DNA of 64,000 bases from Tenacibaculum sp. 190524A02b (GTDB lineage Bacteria; Bacteroidota; Bacteroidia; Flavobacteriales; Flavobacteriaceae). The notes beneath the pieces were generated by a model. The model was given only the letters and a program-made list of their open reading frames with translations, was not told the DNA's origin and ran no database searches. The DNA is taken from assembly GCF_964036645.1 (NCBI RefSeq), contig NZ_OZ038525.1:1721501-1785500 (forward strand), in the 5' to 3' direction. Below are positions 45,698-54,343 of the stretch, one piece after another. Position 1 is the stretch's first letter, and each line of letters opens with the position of its first letter. Position numbers and translations under genes: made by a program.

Positions 45698-45991
45698 CTA
45701 CTCTTCAGACTCTTCATCTTCTCTGAAAGCACTTGGAAGAATATCTGGTATTAGTTTTATTAAAAGAGGCAATAATAAGGCGCCTCCTGGTAACATGAAA
45801 ACTGTAAACGCAGGAATCGCCTTACATATATCTAACATTTGTTGTTTTACTTTTGACTTTTCTTCATCATTTAAAGATGTAACTAAAGACTTTCTTATTA
45901 AGTATACTAACTCTCTACTCTCTTGAAGTTCTTTGGCTAATCGTTTTTTATTTTTTTGAATAGCTTCTTTTATTTCTTCTACTGTAGTCAT
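45698..45991 (-). CDS. Minimal LETM1-like protein
   Basis: A 97-residue protein. Residues about 1-50 form a charged helix (KEAIQKNKKRLAKELQESRE) and the following helix leads to a hydrophobic stretch whose end LLPLLIKLIPDILPSAF closely resembles the membrane-to-matrix junction of mitochondrial LETM1 (LLP-x-x-L-K-L-F-P-x-x-LPS-x-F). An acidic tail follows. LETM1 domains bind ribosomes or act in cation/proton exchange; this version has just one membrane segment and lacks the C-terminal extension. Its ATG overlaps the proline dehydrogenase stop by one base (TAATG), so expression is coupled. Confidence 0.7.
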   Translation of the reverse strand: MTTVEEIKEAIQKNKKRLAKELQESRELVYLIRKSLVTSLNDEEKSKVKQQMLDICKAIPAFTVFMLPGGALLLPLLIKLIPDILPSAFREDEESEE

Positions 45992-47157
45992 TACAGTTTA
46001 CGACGGGCTTTTTCTGTTTTTAATAAATTTAATTCTCTTGAAGTTTGCCCTGCCACAGAAGTATTTTCTTCTGCTCTACGAATTAAATAAGGCATCACAT
46101 CTCTAACAGGACCAAAAGGAACATATTTTGCTACATTATATCCTTCTTTTGCCAAATTAAAACTAATATGATCACTCATTCCGTACAACTGTCCAAACCA
46201 CATACGTTTATCATCTTCTTTAATTCCATATTTCTTAGCTAACTCTATTAATAGCATCGAACTTTCTTCATTATGAGTCCCAGCAAAAATGGCCATGTTT
46301 TTATGTTCCATCATATAATAAACAGCTTCATTATAATTATCATCTGTTGCTTGTTTATTTGCACATATAGGTGATTCATACCCCATTTCTTCTGCCCTTT
46401 CTCTTTCCTTTTCCATGTATGCTCCTCGAACCACTTTCATACCAATATGATACCCTTTTTGATGCGCTCTTTGGTGTAAACTTCTTAAATACTCCATTCT
46501 ATCATGGCGATACATTTGTAAGGTATTAAATACAATGGCTTTTTCAGTATTATAAACTTCCATTAACTCTTCTACTAAATCGTCTGCAGCATCTTGCATC
46601 CAACTCTCTTCTGCATCTATTAATAAAGGAACATCTTTTTCTACTGCTGCCTTACATACAGTATGAAAACGCTCTTTTACTCTGCTCCATTCCTTTTCTT
46701 CATCTGAAGATAGATTTTCACCTTCTGTTATTTTTTGATACAACGCAAAACGTCCAAAACCAGTAGGTTTAAATACAGCAAAAGGTATCGATTCCTTTTC
46801 TCTAGAAAATTCAATAATTTTTAGTATTTTTTCTAAAGCTCCGTCAAAGCTTTCTTCTTCTGATTTTCCTTCTACAGAATAATCTAATACACTATAAACC
46901 CTTCCTTTATTATACATTTTTTCTATATTAGGAATACAGTCTTCTTCTGTAATTCCACCACAAAAATGGTCAAATACTGTTGATCTAATTAATCCTTCAA
47001 CAGGTAAATGGGCTTTTAATGCAAAATTTGTTACTGCTGTACCAATACGAACCATTGGTTGATTTTGTATCATTCTAAACAAAAAGTGCGCTCTTTCTAA
47101 TTCAGAATCAGATTTTAACTTAAATGCTATTTCTGTGTTATCAAATAGTTTCATCAA
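45991..47157 (-). CDS. Proline dehydrogenase
   Basis: A 388-residue stand-alone PRODH, the FAD barrel that oxidises proline to pyrroline-5-carboxylate and feeds electrons to quinone. Typical features are GTAVTNFALKAHLP near the N-terminus, KPTGFGRFALYQ, DAEESWMQDAADDL, the motif KVVRGAYMEKERERAEEMGY, FAGTHNEESSMLL, and WFGQLYGMSDHIS with the C-terminal Arg pair LIRRAEEN that binds the substrate carboxylate. It is the monofunctional type, without a P5C dehydrogenase domain. A TATATTTG box (47188-47195) lies about 31 bases upstream. Confidence 0.95.
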   Translation of the reverse strand: MMKLFDNTEIAFKLKSDSELERAHFLFRMIQNQPMVRIGTAVTNFALKAHLPVEGLIRSTVFDHFCGGITEEDCIPNIEKMYNKGRVYSVLDYSVEGKSEEESFDGALEKILKIIEFSREKESIPFAVFKPTGFGRFALYQKITEGENLSSDEEKEWSRVKERFHTVCKAAVEKDVPLLIDAEESWMQDAADDLVEELMEVYNTEKAIVFNTLQMYRHDRMEYLRSLHQRAHQKGYHIGMKVVRGAYMEKERERAEEMGYESPICANKQATDDNYNEAVYYMMEHKNMAIFAGTHNEESSMLLIELAKKYGIKEDDKRMWFGQLYGMSDHISFNLAKEGYNVAKYVPFGPVRDVMPYLIRRAEENTSVAGQTSRELNLLKTEKARRKL

Positions 47158-47187
47158 CTAAAGTAGTGTTATTGTTTTATAAGGAAA

Positions 47188-47195
47188 CAAATATA
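47188..47195 (-). promoter_or_regulatory. Promoter -7 box of the proline dehydrogenase gene
   Basis: Exact TATATTTG on the minus strand, 31 bases before the start codon. No clear TTG box about 20 bases upstream of it. Confidence 0.4.
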
Positions 47196-47259
47196 ACCGA
47201 CTAGTATGAGATATTTTAATTTTTTCTATTTAATTTGCACGCTGTAAAACAAACAACAA

Positions 47260-48318
47260 ATGACAACTATTCAGGCGGTAACCTATCCCGTACACTTTGA
47301 CGAAAAGGCTTATAAGGAACTTGCTGGCTTAATTACTGAGCGAAATTATTCTTCTATTTTTATTTTGGTAGATGATAATACTATGGAGTGTTGCTACCCG
47401 CGGTTTATGCAATTGTTAGCCACTGACAAACCTATTGAAGTAATTCAAATTACTCCAGGTGAAATTCATAAAAATATAGAAACTTGTGTAGGTGTTTGGA
47501 ATGCCATGACTGAATTAGGGGCTGATAGACATAGCTTACTAATTACTTTAGGTGGTGGTGTTATTACTGATTTAGGTGGTTTTGTTGCTTCTACTTTTAA
47601 ACGTGGAATTGACTTTGTAAACATTCCTACAACTTTATTAAGTATGGTTGATGCTTCTGTTGGTGGTAAAACTGGTGTGGATTTAGGCGTATTAAAAAAC
47701 CAAATTGGTGTTTTTGCAAATCCTGAACTAATAGTTATTGATGCTGAGTATTTACATACGGTAACACCTCGTGAAATTCGTTCTGGTACTGCAGAAATTA
47801 TTAAGTATGGAATGACACATGATATTAATTTGTTTAATCAAATTAAAGACAATCCTGATTTGAATATTGTGGATTTAATTCATCGTTCTATTGAAATTAA
47901 AAATGAAGTGGTTTTAGAAGATCCTAAAGAAAAAGGACTTAGAAAAGTATTAAACTGGGGACATACTATAGGACATGGTGTAGAGTCGTACTTTTTAGAA
48001 AGTGATCATAAAGAAAGCTTAACCCATGGAGAAGCGATTGCCATTGGTATGGTATGCGAAGCTTACATTTCTTCAAAAACATTAAACTTCCCTACAGAGC
48101 AAGTACAAGAGATAAAAGACGCTATTATTACAATTTATGGTAAAGCTACTTTTGAAAATGAGGATTATGATCCTATTCTTAATTTAATGAAACACGACAA
48201 AAAGAATGTTGGTGGTGAGATTAACTTTGTTTTGTTAAACAACTACGAAGATTTTAAAATTGATTGTAAAGTGAGCAAAGAACTTATTTTAGAAAGCTTG
48301 GCTTTTTACGCTAGTTAA
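47260..48318 (+). CDS. aroB: 3-dehydroquinate synthase
   Basis: A 352-residue NAD- and metal-dependent enzyme for the second step of the shikimate pathway. NAD-binding GGGVITDLGGFVAST, active-site IPTTLLSMVDASVGGKTGVDL, Lys/Asn region GTAEIIKYGM, and zinc ligands in NWGHTIGHGVES and LTHGEAIAIGM (Glu in GTAEII). It stands alone with its own terminator; no other aro gene is adjacent. Confidence 0.97.
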   Translation: MTTIQAVTYPVHFDEKAYKELAGLITERNYSSIFILVDDNTMECCYPRFMQLLATDKPIEVIQITPGEIHKNIETCVGVWNAMTELGADRHSLLITLGGGVITDLGGFVASTFKRGIDFVNIPTTLLSMVDASVGGKTGVDLGVLKNQIGVFANPELIVIDAEYLHTVTPREIRSGTAEIIKYGMTHDINLFNQIKDNPDLNIVDLIHRSIEIKNEVVLEDPKEKGLRKVLNWGHTIGHGVESYFLESDHKESLTHGEAIAIGMVCEAYISSKTLNFPTEQVQEIKDAIITIYGKATFENEDYDPILNLMKHDKKNVGGEINFVLLNNYEDFKIDCKVSKELILESLAFYAS

Positions 48319-48342
48319 TTTGAATAAAAAATAAATTATTAT

Positions 48343-48374
48343 AAGACCTCTTTTTACTTAAGGAGGTCTTTTTT
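48343..48374 (+). terminator. Terminator of aroB
   Basis: AAGACCTC (48343-48350) pairs with GAGGTCTT (48363-48370), extendable by three pairs through wobbles, followed by TTTT. It starts 25 bases past the stop codon. Confidence 0.8.
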
Positions 48375-48525
48375 GTATTAACAAACAGAACGAAATACGC
48401 TGTGGTAACTTCGACAAGCTCAGCTACAATTTACATACATTTAGCTCTTTAAGAAATATAAGGTATTAAACTTTAAACCTATCTGTAGCTTTTTTAGGTA
48501 TATACTTAGTATACTTTTAATACTG

Positions 48526-48533
48526 TATATTTG
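48526..48533 (+). promoter_or_regulatory. Promoter -7 box of the gene at 48555
   Basis: Exact TATATTTG. It overlaps an alternative TTG start codon at 48531, which argues that the ATG at 48555 is the real start. No clear -33 box. Confidence 0.45.
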
Positions 48534-48554
48534 AAGACAATCTTCATACTAAAA

Positions 48555-48986
48555 ATGAATATTCCAAAAACACCAGATGAATTTATAAATGAATTTTATT
48601 TTTCAGTTGACCTAACTGACAAAATTGGTGATTTAAGGGTTTGCCAGCTGATTGATATTCTTAACAAAGTTTCAGATGAAATAATTATCCTTGGAATCAT
48701 CAAAATATTTGAAAATACTAGTAGACCAAAATCTCTATATCTTGATCAAAAATATGCTGGAAAAATATTAGATGCGCTAAAACCAAGGACTGACATTGAC
48801 TTAAACTCGATTCTAAAATCAACTATTAAAAATTGGAATAAAAGTGTGGAAGAGTTTCCTTTTTGGTTAAAAGAAAATTATGGATTTGATTTATTAAAAG
48901 TTAAAATATTTGAATTTGAAAACCAAAATCTGAACGAGTTAGAGTCTGACAAACTAGAAACTTTAAAATGGTGGTTGAAAATATGA
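48555..48986 (+). CDS. Small hypothetical protein
   Basis: A 143-residue soluble protein from the ATG at 48555; a TTG eight codons earlier lies inside the likely promoter and is rejected. The sequence is mostly helical with many charged residues (TPDEFINEFYFSVDLTDKIG, then WNKSVEEFPFWLKENYGFD). I do not recognise a family. The WLKENYG...LKWWLK end suggests an immunity-protein-like or small regulatory fold but this is only an impression. No partner gene is evident; the alpha/beta-hydrolase gene follows after 62 bases. Confidence 0.6.
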   Translation: MNIPKTPDEFINEFYFSVDLTDKIGDLRVCQLIDILNKVSDEIIILGIIKIFENTSRPKSLYLDQKYAGKILDALKPRTDIDLNSILKSTIKNWNKSVEEFPFWLKENYGFDLLKVKIFEFENQNLNELESDKLETLKWWLKI

Positions 48987-49048
48987 GATAAATCAAAACT
49001 ATTTTTTAGCCACACCCCATGTACTAACCTTTATTAAAAAAATTACTA

Positions 49049-49906
49049 TTGAAAGAGCAACTATACCATATAAAAACCGAAGATAATCATACAATAGCAC
49101 TTTGGAAATTCTATTCTGAAAAAGTACTTAATAAACATGTTTTTTTGACTCATGGAACATTCTCAAACAGAAAAATATGTGATGGAATCGCATCATATTT
49201 AGTCAATATAGGCTACACTTGCTGGATTATGGAATGGAGAAACCATGGAAACAGTTTAAAAGCCAAACAAAAATTCAATTTTGAAACGATTGCAGAGTTT
49301 GACCTCAAATCAACATTTGAATTTCTTTTTTATCAGCAAAAAATAAAAAATATAGATTGTATAACTCACAGTGGTGGGGGAATTATACTTACTATGTTTT
49401 TAATTAATACACCCAAGCACTCCTCAAAAATAAACAGTATTAGCTTTTTTGGAGTACAAGCATTTGGAGCAGCCGAAACATTAAGTAATAAAATAAAAAT
49501 TTTCTCAAGTAAATACTTAGCCTTCCTATTGGGTAAAATCCCTTCTAAAACAGCTGGCTCAACTGAAAATGGTGAAAATTATTACACAATGAAACAATGG
49601 TTTGATTGGAATTTGAAAAATAAATTTATTGGAAAAAATGGAATAAATTATTTGTCTAAAATGAAAGAAATAAAAATCCCTATATTATCAATTTGTGCAA
49701 AGGGAGATAATTTTATAGCTCCCAAAAGTGGTTGCGAAAAGTTTTTAAATGCTTTTGAAAATAATGCCAATAAACTATGCTATTTTTCAAAAGAAAATGG
49801 GAATTTAGAAAACTATAATCACAGTCACATTCTTAAATCTCAAAATTCTCGAAAAGAAATATGGCCTATAGTTGTTAATTGGATAAACAAACATGCCTTA
49901 ACATAA
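49049..49906 (+). CDS. Alpha/beta hydrolase
   Basis: A 285-residue alpha/beta-hydrolase fold enzyme without signal peptide. LTHGTFSNRK supplies the oxyanion loop, MEWRNHGNS a conserved strand end, THSGGG the nucleophile elbow with Ser (G-x-S-x-G variant H-S-G-G-G), SICAKGDNFIAP the acid Asp and YNHSHIL the His. The substrate is unknown; the closest general class is serine esterases or lipase-like hydrolases. The frame opens with TTG at 49049; no upstream ATG exists in frame before a stop, so a TTG start is the simplest reading. It converges on bshA with an 10-base gap and no visible terminator. Confidence 0.8.
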   Translation: MKEQLYHIKTEDNHTIALWKFYSEKVLNKHVFLTHGTFSNRKICDGIASYLVNIGYTCWIMEWRNHGNSLKAKQKFNFETIAEFDLKSTFEFLFYQQKIKNIDCITHSGGGIILTMFLINTPKHSSKINSISFFGVQAFGAAETLSNKIKIFSSKYLAFLLGKIPSKTAGSTENGENYYTMKQWFDWNLKNKFIGKNGINYLSKMKEIKIPILSICAKGDNFIAPKSGCEKFLNAFENNANKLCYFSKENGNLENYNHSHILKSQNSRKEIWPIVVNWINKHALT

Positions 49907-49916
49907 ACACTAAAAA

Positions 49917-51050
49917 CTACACCATAGTAGCGTAACATTTTTTATAAATAGTTTCGTATTGTGGTAAAATAGTTTCTAATGAAAATAGTTTTATGTGAGC
50001 TTTTGCGTTTTGTTTAAACTGACTTAGTGTTTCTTCATTTTTTAAAATCTGAATTGCATTTTTAGCCATGTCTTCAACTGCTCCTATTTCGCTTAAAAAA
50101 CCTGTTTTTCCATGAATGTTTACTTCTGGTAACCCGCCTGAGTTTGTAGAAATTACTGCTGTGCCTGCTGCCATTGCTTCCAAAGCTGCTAACCCGAAAC
50201 TTTCAGTTTCTGAGGGTAATAAAAAAACATCTGAATAGCATAATATTTTTGCTACTTCATTACTATTTCCTAAAAACAGTACTCTATCTTCTAACCCCAA
50301 TTCTTTTGCTAAGTTTTCAGCTTTTAATCGTTCAGGTCCGTCACCAACCATTATTAACTTAGAAGGAACCTCTTTTTGAACTTCATTAAATATTCGTACT
50401 ACATCATCTGTACGCTTTACGGGTCTAAAATTACTTATATGCGTTACTATTTTTTCATTTTCATTGGCTAATGCTGCTCGCTTACATTCTGACTCTTCTG
50501 CTCTTGCATATTTTTCACCATCTATAAAGTTATATACTACCTTTATTTCTTTTTTAATATTAAATAAACGTAAGGTATCTTCTTTTAAGCTATTAGATAC
50601 GGTAGTTACTTCATCTGATTTATTAATACTAAATTCTACAGCTGTTTTATATGTTGGATGACTTCCTACTAAAGTAATATCTGTTCCATGTAATGTAGTT
50701 ACTACTTTTACATTAATTCCTTTATCTAATAACATTTTTTTTGCCATGTGCGCTGCATAAGCATGCGGTATGGCATAATGTACATGCAGGACTTCTAATT
50801 GATATTTTTCAACTACTTCTACCATTTTACTAGACAATGCTAACTCATATGGTTGGTATTGAAATAAGGGATATTCTTCTAATACTACTTCATGAAAATG
50901 TAAGCGATGTGAAAAGAAATCTAATCGAACAGGTTGGTTGTATGTTATAAAGTGTACTTCGTGTCCTTTATCGGCTAAAGCCATTCCTAATTCTGTTGCT
51001 ACTACTCCACTTCCTCCAAAAGTTGGATAACATACAATTCCGATTTTCAT
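49917..51050 (-). CDS. bshA: N-acetyl-alpha-D-glucosaminyl L-malate synthase (bacillithiol synthesis)
   Basis: A 377-residue GT4 glycosyltransferase. Its N-terminus MKIGIVCYPTFGGSGVVATE and the early HEVHFITYNQPVRLDFF are diagnostic of BshA rather than of general GT4 enzymes. Further on are VVTTLHGTDITLVG, the donor-site ISNFRPVKRTDDV, and the E-x7-E motif ESFGLAALEAMAAGTAVI. It transfers GlcNAc from UDP-GlcNAc to L-malate, the first step of bacillithiol synthesis. bshB and bshC are not in the window, so completeness of the pathway cannot be judged here. Confidence 0.93.
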   Translation of the reverse strand: MKIGIVCYPTFGGSGVVATELGMALADKGHEVHFITYNQPVRLDFFSHRLHFHEVVLEEYPLFQYQPYELALSSKMVEVVEKYQLEVLHVHYAIPHAYAAHMAKKMLLDKGINVKVVTTLHGTDITLVGSHPTYKTAVEFSINKSDEVTTVSNSLKEDTLRLFNIKKEIKVVYNFIDGEKYARAEESECKRAALANENEKIVTHISNFRPVKRTDDVVRIFNEVQKEVPSKLIMVGDGPERLKAENLAKELGLEDRVLFLGNSNEVAKILCYSDVFLLPSETESFGLAALEAMAAGTAVISTNSGGLPEVNIHGKTGFLSEIGAVEDMAKNAIQILKNEETLSQFKQNAKAHIKLFSLETILPQYETIYKKCYATMV

Positions 51051-51131
51051 ATTTATTAATATTTATGTAAGCTATGAATTTATGACGTAAAAGTACGCTT
51101 TTACTTACTTTTTATGTTATTATAATATACT

Positions 51132-51159
51132 AAAAAATCCTCAAAATTTGAGGATTTTT
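51132..51159 (-). terminator. Terminator of the acid-phosphatase-like gene
   Basis: AAAAATCCTC (51133-51142) and GAGGATTTTT (51150-51159) pair around a 7-base AT loop, followed on the minus strand by a T run. It lies 23 bases past the stop codon. Confidence 0.85.
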
Positions 51160-51181
51160 AGTTTTGTAGTTTAAGTTGGTT

Positions 51182-54154
51182 TTACTTTTGTATATAGATT
51201 TTTTTACTCACCGTAGTATTATCTCCTTCAAACATTAACAGATAAGCTCCTATTTTTAAATCAGATAAATCTAACCTTCCTTTTTCTTCATTACATTTTT
51301 GAACTTTAATAACTTTTCCATTAATGTCTAATATTGTAATTTTTTCAAATTGCTTTACAACACTATAATATACTTCTCCTGAAGATGGATTTGGATATAC
51401 CGAAACTGGAGTTATTTCTTTTGTTAAAAGCGCTGTGTTTTGTTGTCTTTTCTCTTTATTTTTAGAAACAATCTTATTTTTTTTAACTTTTGGCTTACGC
51501 TGACTACTACAAGTTGTATTTTGTAAAGTAAGGCTTAATTCATCAAAATAACTATCGTTATCTCCTCCTCTTAATCTTGTTCCTTTTAATACTACAGTAA
51601 TTTGTTTAGTTCCTACAGGAATAATTACCTGTTGACTTAATTCAATCCATTGTCCTTTTGTATTGGATAGTGCATTGGTTCTTTTTAGTACTGAGTTAGC
51701 TGAGTTTAAAAACTCTAGATACATTTCTGGCTGATCATTTCCATCTTTATATGCTCTTAAATATCCTGATAAACTAGCCGTATATAGTCCATTATCTATT
51801 CCTACACCATAATCTGCAACATTAATCGTTTGTTTTGCTAATCCTAAATCTTTTTCATTAGCACACACACCTCCTACTGCAAATTGTCTTTGTCCTTTGT
51901 AAGCTTCTACAGAATAACAATCACCACTTGCTAAAGATTCTATATCACCTATCCAGTTATTGGTAGCATTTTCCGCTCCGTTATTAACTATTAGGTTAGA
52001 TACATTACACGGTAAACAATTGGTAGCCGATGCAGAGGCCTCTTCACAAGAAACAATTCCACAGCTACTAGGTTTAGTTAACAATACACTTAAATTATCA
52101 AAATAACTATCATTATCAGTTCCTCCATTTCTTGTTCCTTTTAATACCGCTACTAACCTTCTTGTTCCTTGAGGAATAATTTCTTTGTTAGTAACATTTG
52201 TCCACACAGCAGTTTTGTTAGTAATAGAGGCTGAAGTGCCTATAATCGTATTATTAGCATTTAAAAACTCAATATACATTTCTGGTTTGTCCGTTCCACT
52301 ATACGATCTAAGAAAACCTTCATATTTTACTTCTAAGGTAAGGTTATCTATATCAGATGTATATTGTTCTACGCTTATGGTTTGTTTTGCAATCCCCTGT
52401 GCTTTTTCATTAGCACAAATACCTCCTACTGCAAACATCCTACTTCCTTGGTAAACAGGAATAGAATTACAGGCATTACTTTGTAAAGATTCAATATCTC
52501 CTGTCCAATTAGTTACTCCTGATTCTCCTCCTCCATTTAGCAGTAAGTTTTCAGTTACATTATTTCCTTCTTTTGTGGTTATGCTTACTGGTGTAGACCA
52601 AGAACTCCATGTTAAATTAGTATTTCGGTAGCGTACTCTCCAACAATAATTTTTATTAGCCATCAATCCAGTAATTTTTTCATCCGTTAAGTCATCATTT
52701 AATTGGCTATCTACTTCATTATACCAGTTCATAGATTGTTTCCAAATATTCTTGACTGTATTACTTGAAAAATCACAACCTTCAACAATTTGCCATTGTG
52801 TAGCTTGATGTGTATTATTTCCATTAGTAAAAGCTGATGCTTTTAAAGTAACGCAATCTACTGACACTTCTCCTTTTGGTGAGATACCAACAGGCACTGT
52901 AGGAGCAATTCCATATCTTTTAATAGTTATTTGATCTGATATTGTGTTATTTTTTACTACATTTTTATCTCCTCTTGAATACCTCTTTAATACAAATTTA
53001 GGATCGTTACCTGCTTCTACTTCTAACATAACAAACCCATATTCATCTTCCGTATAGGTAAACTCTTCATAATCTTGGTTTGGAAACTCTCCCCAATAAT
53101 CAATTTTACCTCCTGCTGATGCTACATTCACCCATAAATGATTATGATCTCTTGACTGGCCTCTTGAATACCCATGTGTATGCCCGAAAAAATGTACTGA
53201 TGGTTTTCCTGAAGCTTCAGTAAATTTTTCCAATTCTTTAATTATCTCTCCTGTAAAATCAGATTCTCCTGGTGTCCAAAGTTCTGACTTATGCGGATGG
53301 TGTAATTGTACAAAAACAAAATCTATTGCTATGTTATTTTCTGCATTAGATAACGTTTGTTTTAACCAAGAAACTTGCGCTTGTTTCTTACCTGAAGAGC
53401 TGGAAGAATTTAAACCTATTAATCTAACATTAGACATATCTTTATACCACCATTCTTCTGGGCTAGAAGGTGCTCCATTTGTTGGTAAATCAAAAAACTT
53501 CAAAAATAACCCAAGCCCTCCAGAACCAATTACATCATGGTTTCCTGGAACAGGATATACTGGTACATAAGGTGTAATAGTATTAGAAGGATTAAAAAAC
53601 TCACTCCTCCATGAAGAATGGTTACTTTGAACCACTAAATCTCCTGGAATAATAATTGCATCCAAGTCTTCTACTCCATTTAGGTAAGAGTTTTTAGCCA
53701 CTACAGAAACTCCATTTTCTATTACACTCTTAAAAACATTAGGGCTATTATTATCTTGTTGAATGTCAGACATTGCTACAAACTTTAAAGATTCTTCTGA
53801 TGAAACTGTTGGATGTGTTTTAAAATTATATAAAGTAGACACTGTTCCTGTGTTTGTTCTTACTTTATAATAATATTTTGTTGAAGGATGTAAGCCTGTA
53901 ACTTTAGCTGTATGCAAACGGTTAATTCCACTACTTGCTATAGAAGTACTTGTTACAGTATTGTTTAATGCAAACGGACTTGTGCCCCAATCTACATAAC
54001 ATTTACCTAACATATTAGTTTCCCACATAATAACCATTTGGTTAGGTGTTCCATTCTGTAAATAGGGTTTTAAAACAAATTGTTGTGCGATACTTTTTAC
54101 TGATATTAAAAGAGTTATCAGTAATACTAAATAAGTTTGTTTAGTTGTTTTCAT
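51182..54154 (-). CDS. Secreted purple-acid-phosphatase-like metallophosphoesterase, T9SS cargo
   Basis: A 990-residue exported protein. Signal peptide 1-24; N-terminal FN3-like domain of purple acid phosphatases (about 25-115, MVIMWETN); metallophosphoesterase core about 120-390 with MSDIQ (Asp130), PGDLV (Asp172), PGNHD (Asn205, His206), LHHPH and FFGHTHGYSRG. The first metal motif is D-x-Q rather than D-x-G. A FN3-like segment (about 430-535) precedes two copies of a beta-sandwich (about 540-690 and 720-870) sharing LLxNGGxESG/Axx-NWxGDIESL, FAVGGxCANEK and DNDSYFDxLS, which look like carbohydrate-binding domains. A T9SS sorting domain ends it (YPNPSSGEVYYSV, then KIGAYLLMF). It hydrolyses phosphoesters outside the cell; exact substrate unknown. 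Confidence 0.88.
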   Translation of the reverse strand: MKTTKQTYLVLLITLLISVKSIAQQFVLKPYLQNGTPNQMVIMWETNMLGKCYVDWGTSPFALNNTVTSTSIASSGINRLHTAKVTGLHPSTKYYYKVRTNTGTVSTLYNFKTHPTVSSEESLKFVAMSDIQQDNNSPNVFKSVIENGVSVVAKNSYLNGVEDLDAIIIPGDLVVQSNHSSWRSEFFNPSNTITPYVPVYPVPGNHDVIGSGGLGLFLKFFDLPTNGAPSSPEEWWYKDMSNVRLIGLNSSSSSGKKQAQVSWLKQTLSNAENNIAIDFVFVQLHHPHKSELWTPGESDFTGEIIKELEKFTEASGKPSVHFFGHTHGYSRGQSRDHNHLWVNVASAGGKIDYWGEFPNQDYEEFTYTEDEYGFVMLEVEAGNDPKFVLKRYSRGDKNVVKNNTISDQITIKRYGIAPTVPVGISPKGEVSVDCVTLKASAFTNGNNTHQATQWQIVEGCDFSSNTVKNIWKQSMNWYNEVDSQLNDDLTDEKITGLMANKNYCWRVRYRNTNLTWSSWSTPVSITTKEGNNVTENLLLNGGGESGVTNWTGDIESLQSNACNSIPVYQGSRMFAVGGICANEKAQGIAKQTISVEQYTSDIDNLTLEVKYEGFLRSYSGTDKPEMYIEFLNANNTIIGTSASITNKTAVWTNVTNKEIIPQGTRRLVAVLKGTRNGGTDNDSYFDNLSVLLTKPSSCGIVSCEEASASATNCLPCNVSNLIVNNGAENATNNWIGDIESLASGDCYSVEAYKGQRQFAVGGVCANEKDLGLAKQTINVADYGVGIDNGLYTASLSGYLRAYKDGNDQPEMYLEFLNSANSVLKRTNALSNTKGQWIELSQQVIIPVGTKQITVVLKGTRLRGGDNDSYFDELSLTLQNTTCSSQRKPKVKKNKIVSKNKEKRQQNTALLTKEITPVSVYPNPSSGEVYYSVVKQFEKITILDINGKVIKVQKCNEEKGRLDLSDLKIGAYLLMFEGDNTTVSKKIYIQK

Positions 54155-54280
54155 GTTTAAATATTACTAAGAGATTAAACTGTAAGTTATTTTTTTACAA
54201 ATAGTAAATCTTTAAGCTAACTTAAACTTTCAAACATTTTTATATTAACGTTTTATTTAAGGCTATTTTTTCCATACCAA

Positions 54281-54318
54281 AAGAGGCTATCTAAAAAGTA
54301 ATTTTTAGATAGCCTCTT
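54281..54318 (-). terminator. Terminator of the transketolase N-subunit gene
   Basis: A perfect 17-pair stem (arms 54281-54297 and 54302-54318) with a GTAA loop. It lies 26 bases past the stop codon. It makes it unlikely that a downstream transketolase half is read from the same message. Confidence 0.9.
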
Positions 54319-54343
54319 AAAAATATTTTATTAAAATTACGTG

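Noticed and set aside
48403..48422. ACTTCGACAAGCTCAGC, resembling dispersed REP-type repeats
   Set aside because: Only one copy was seen in the window and no inverted partner, so a repeat family cannot be supported here.
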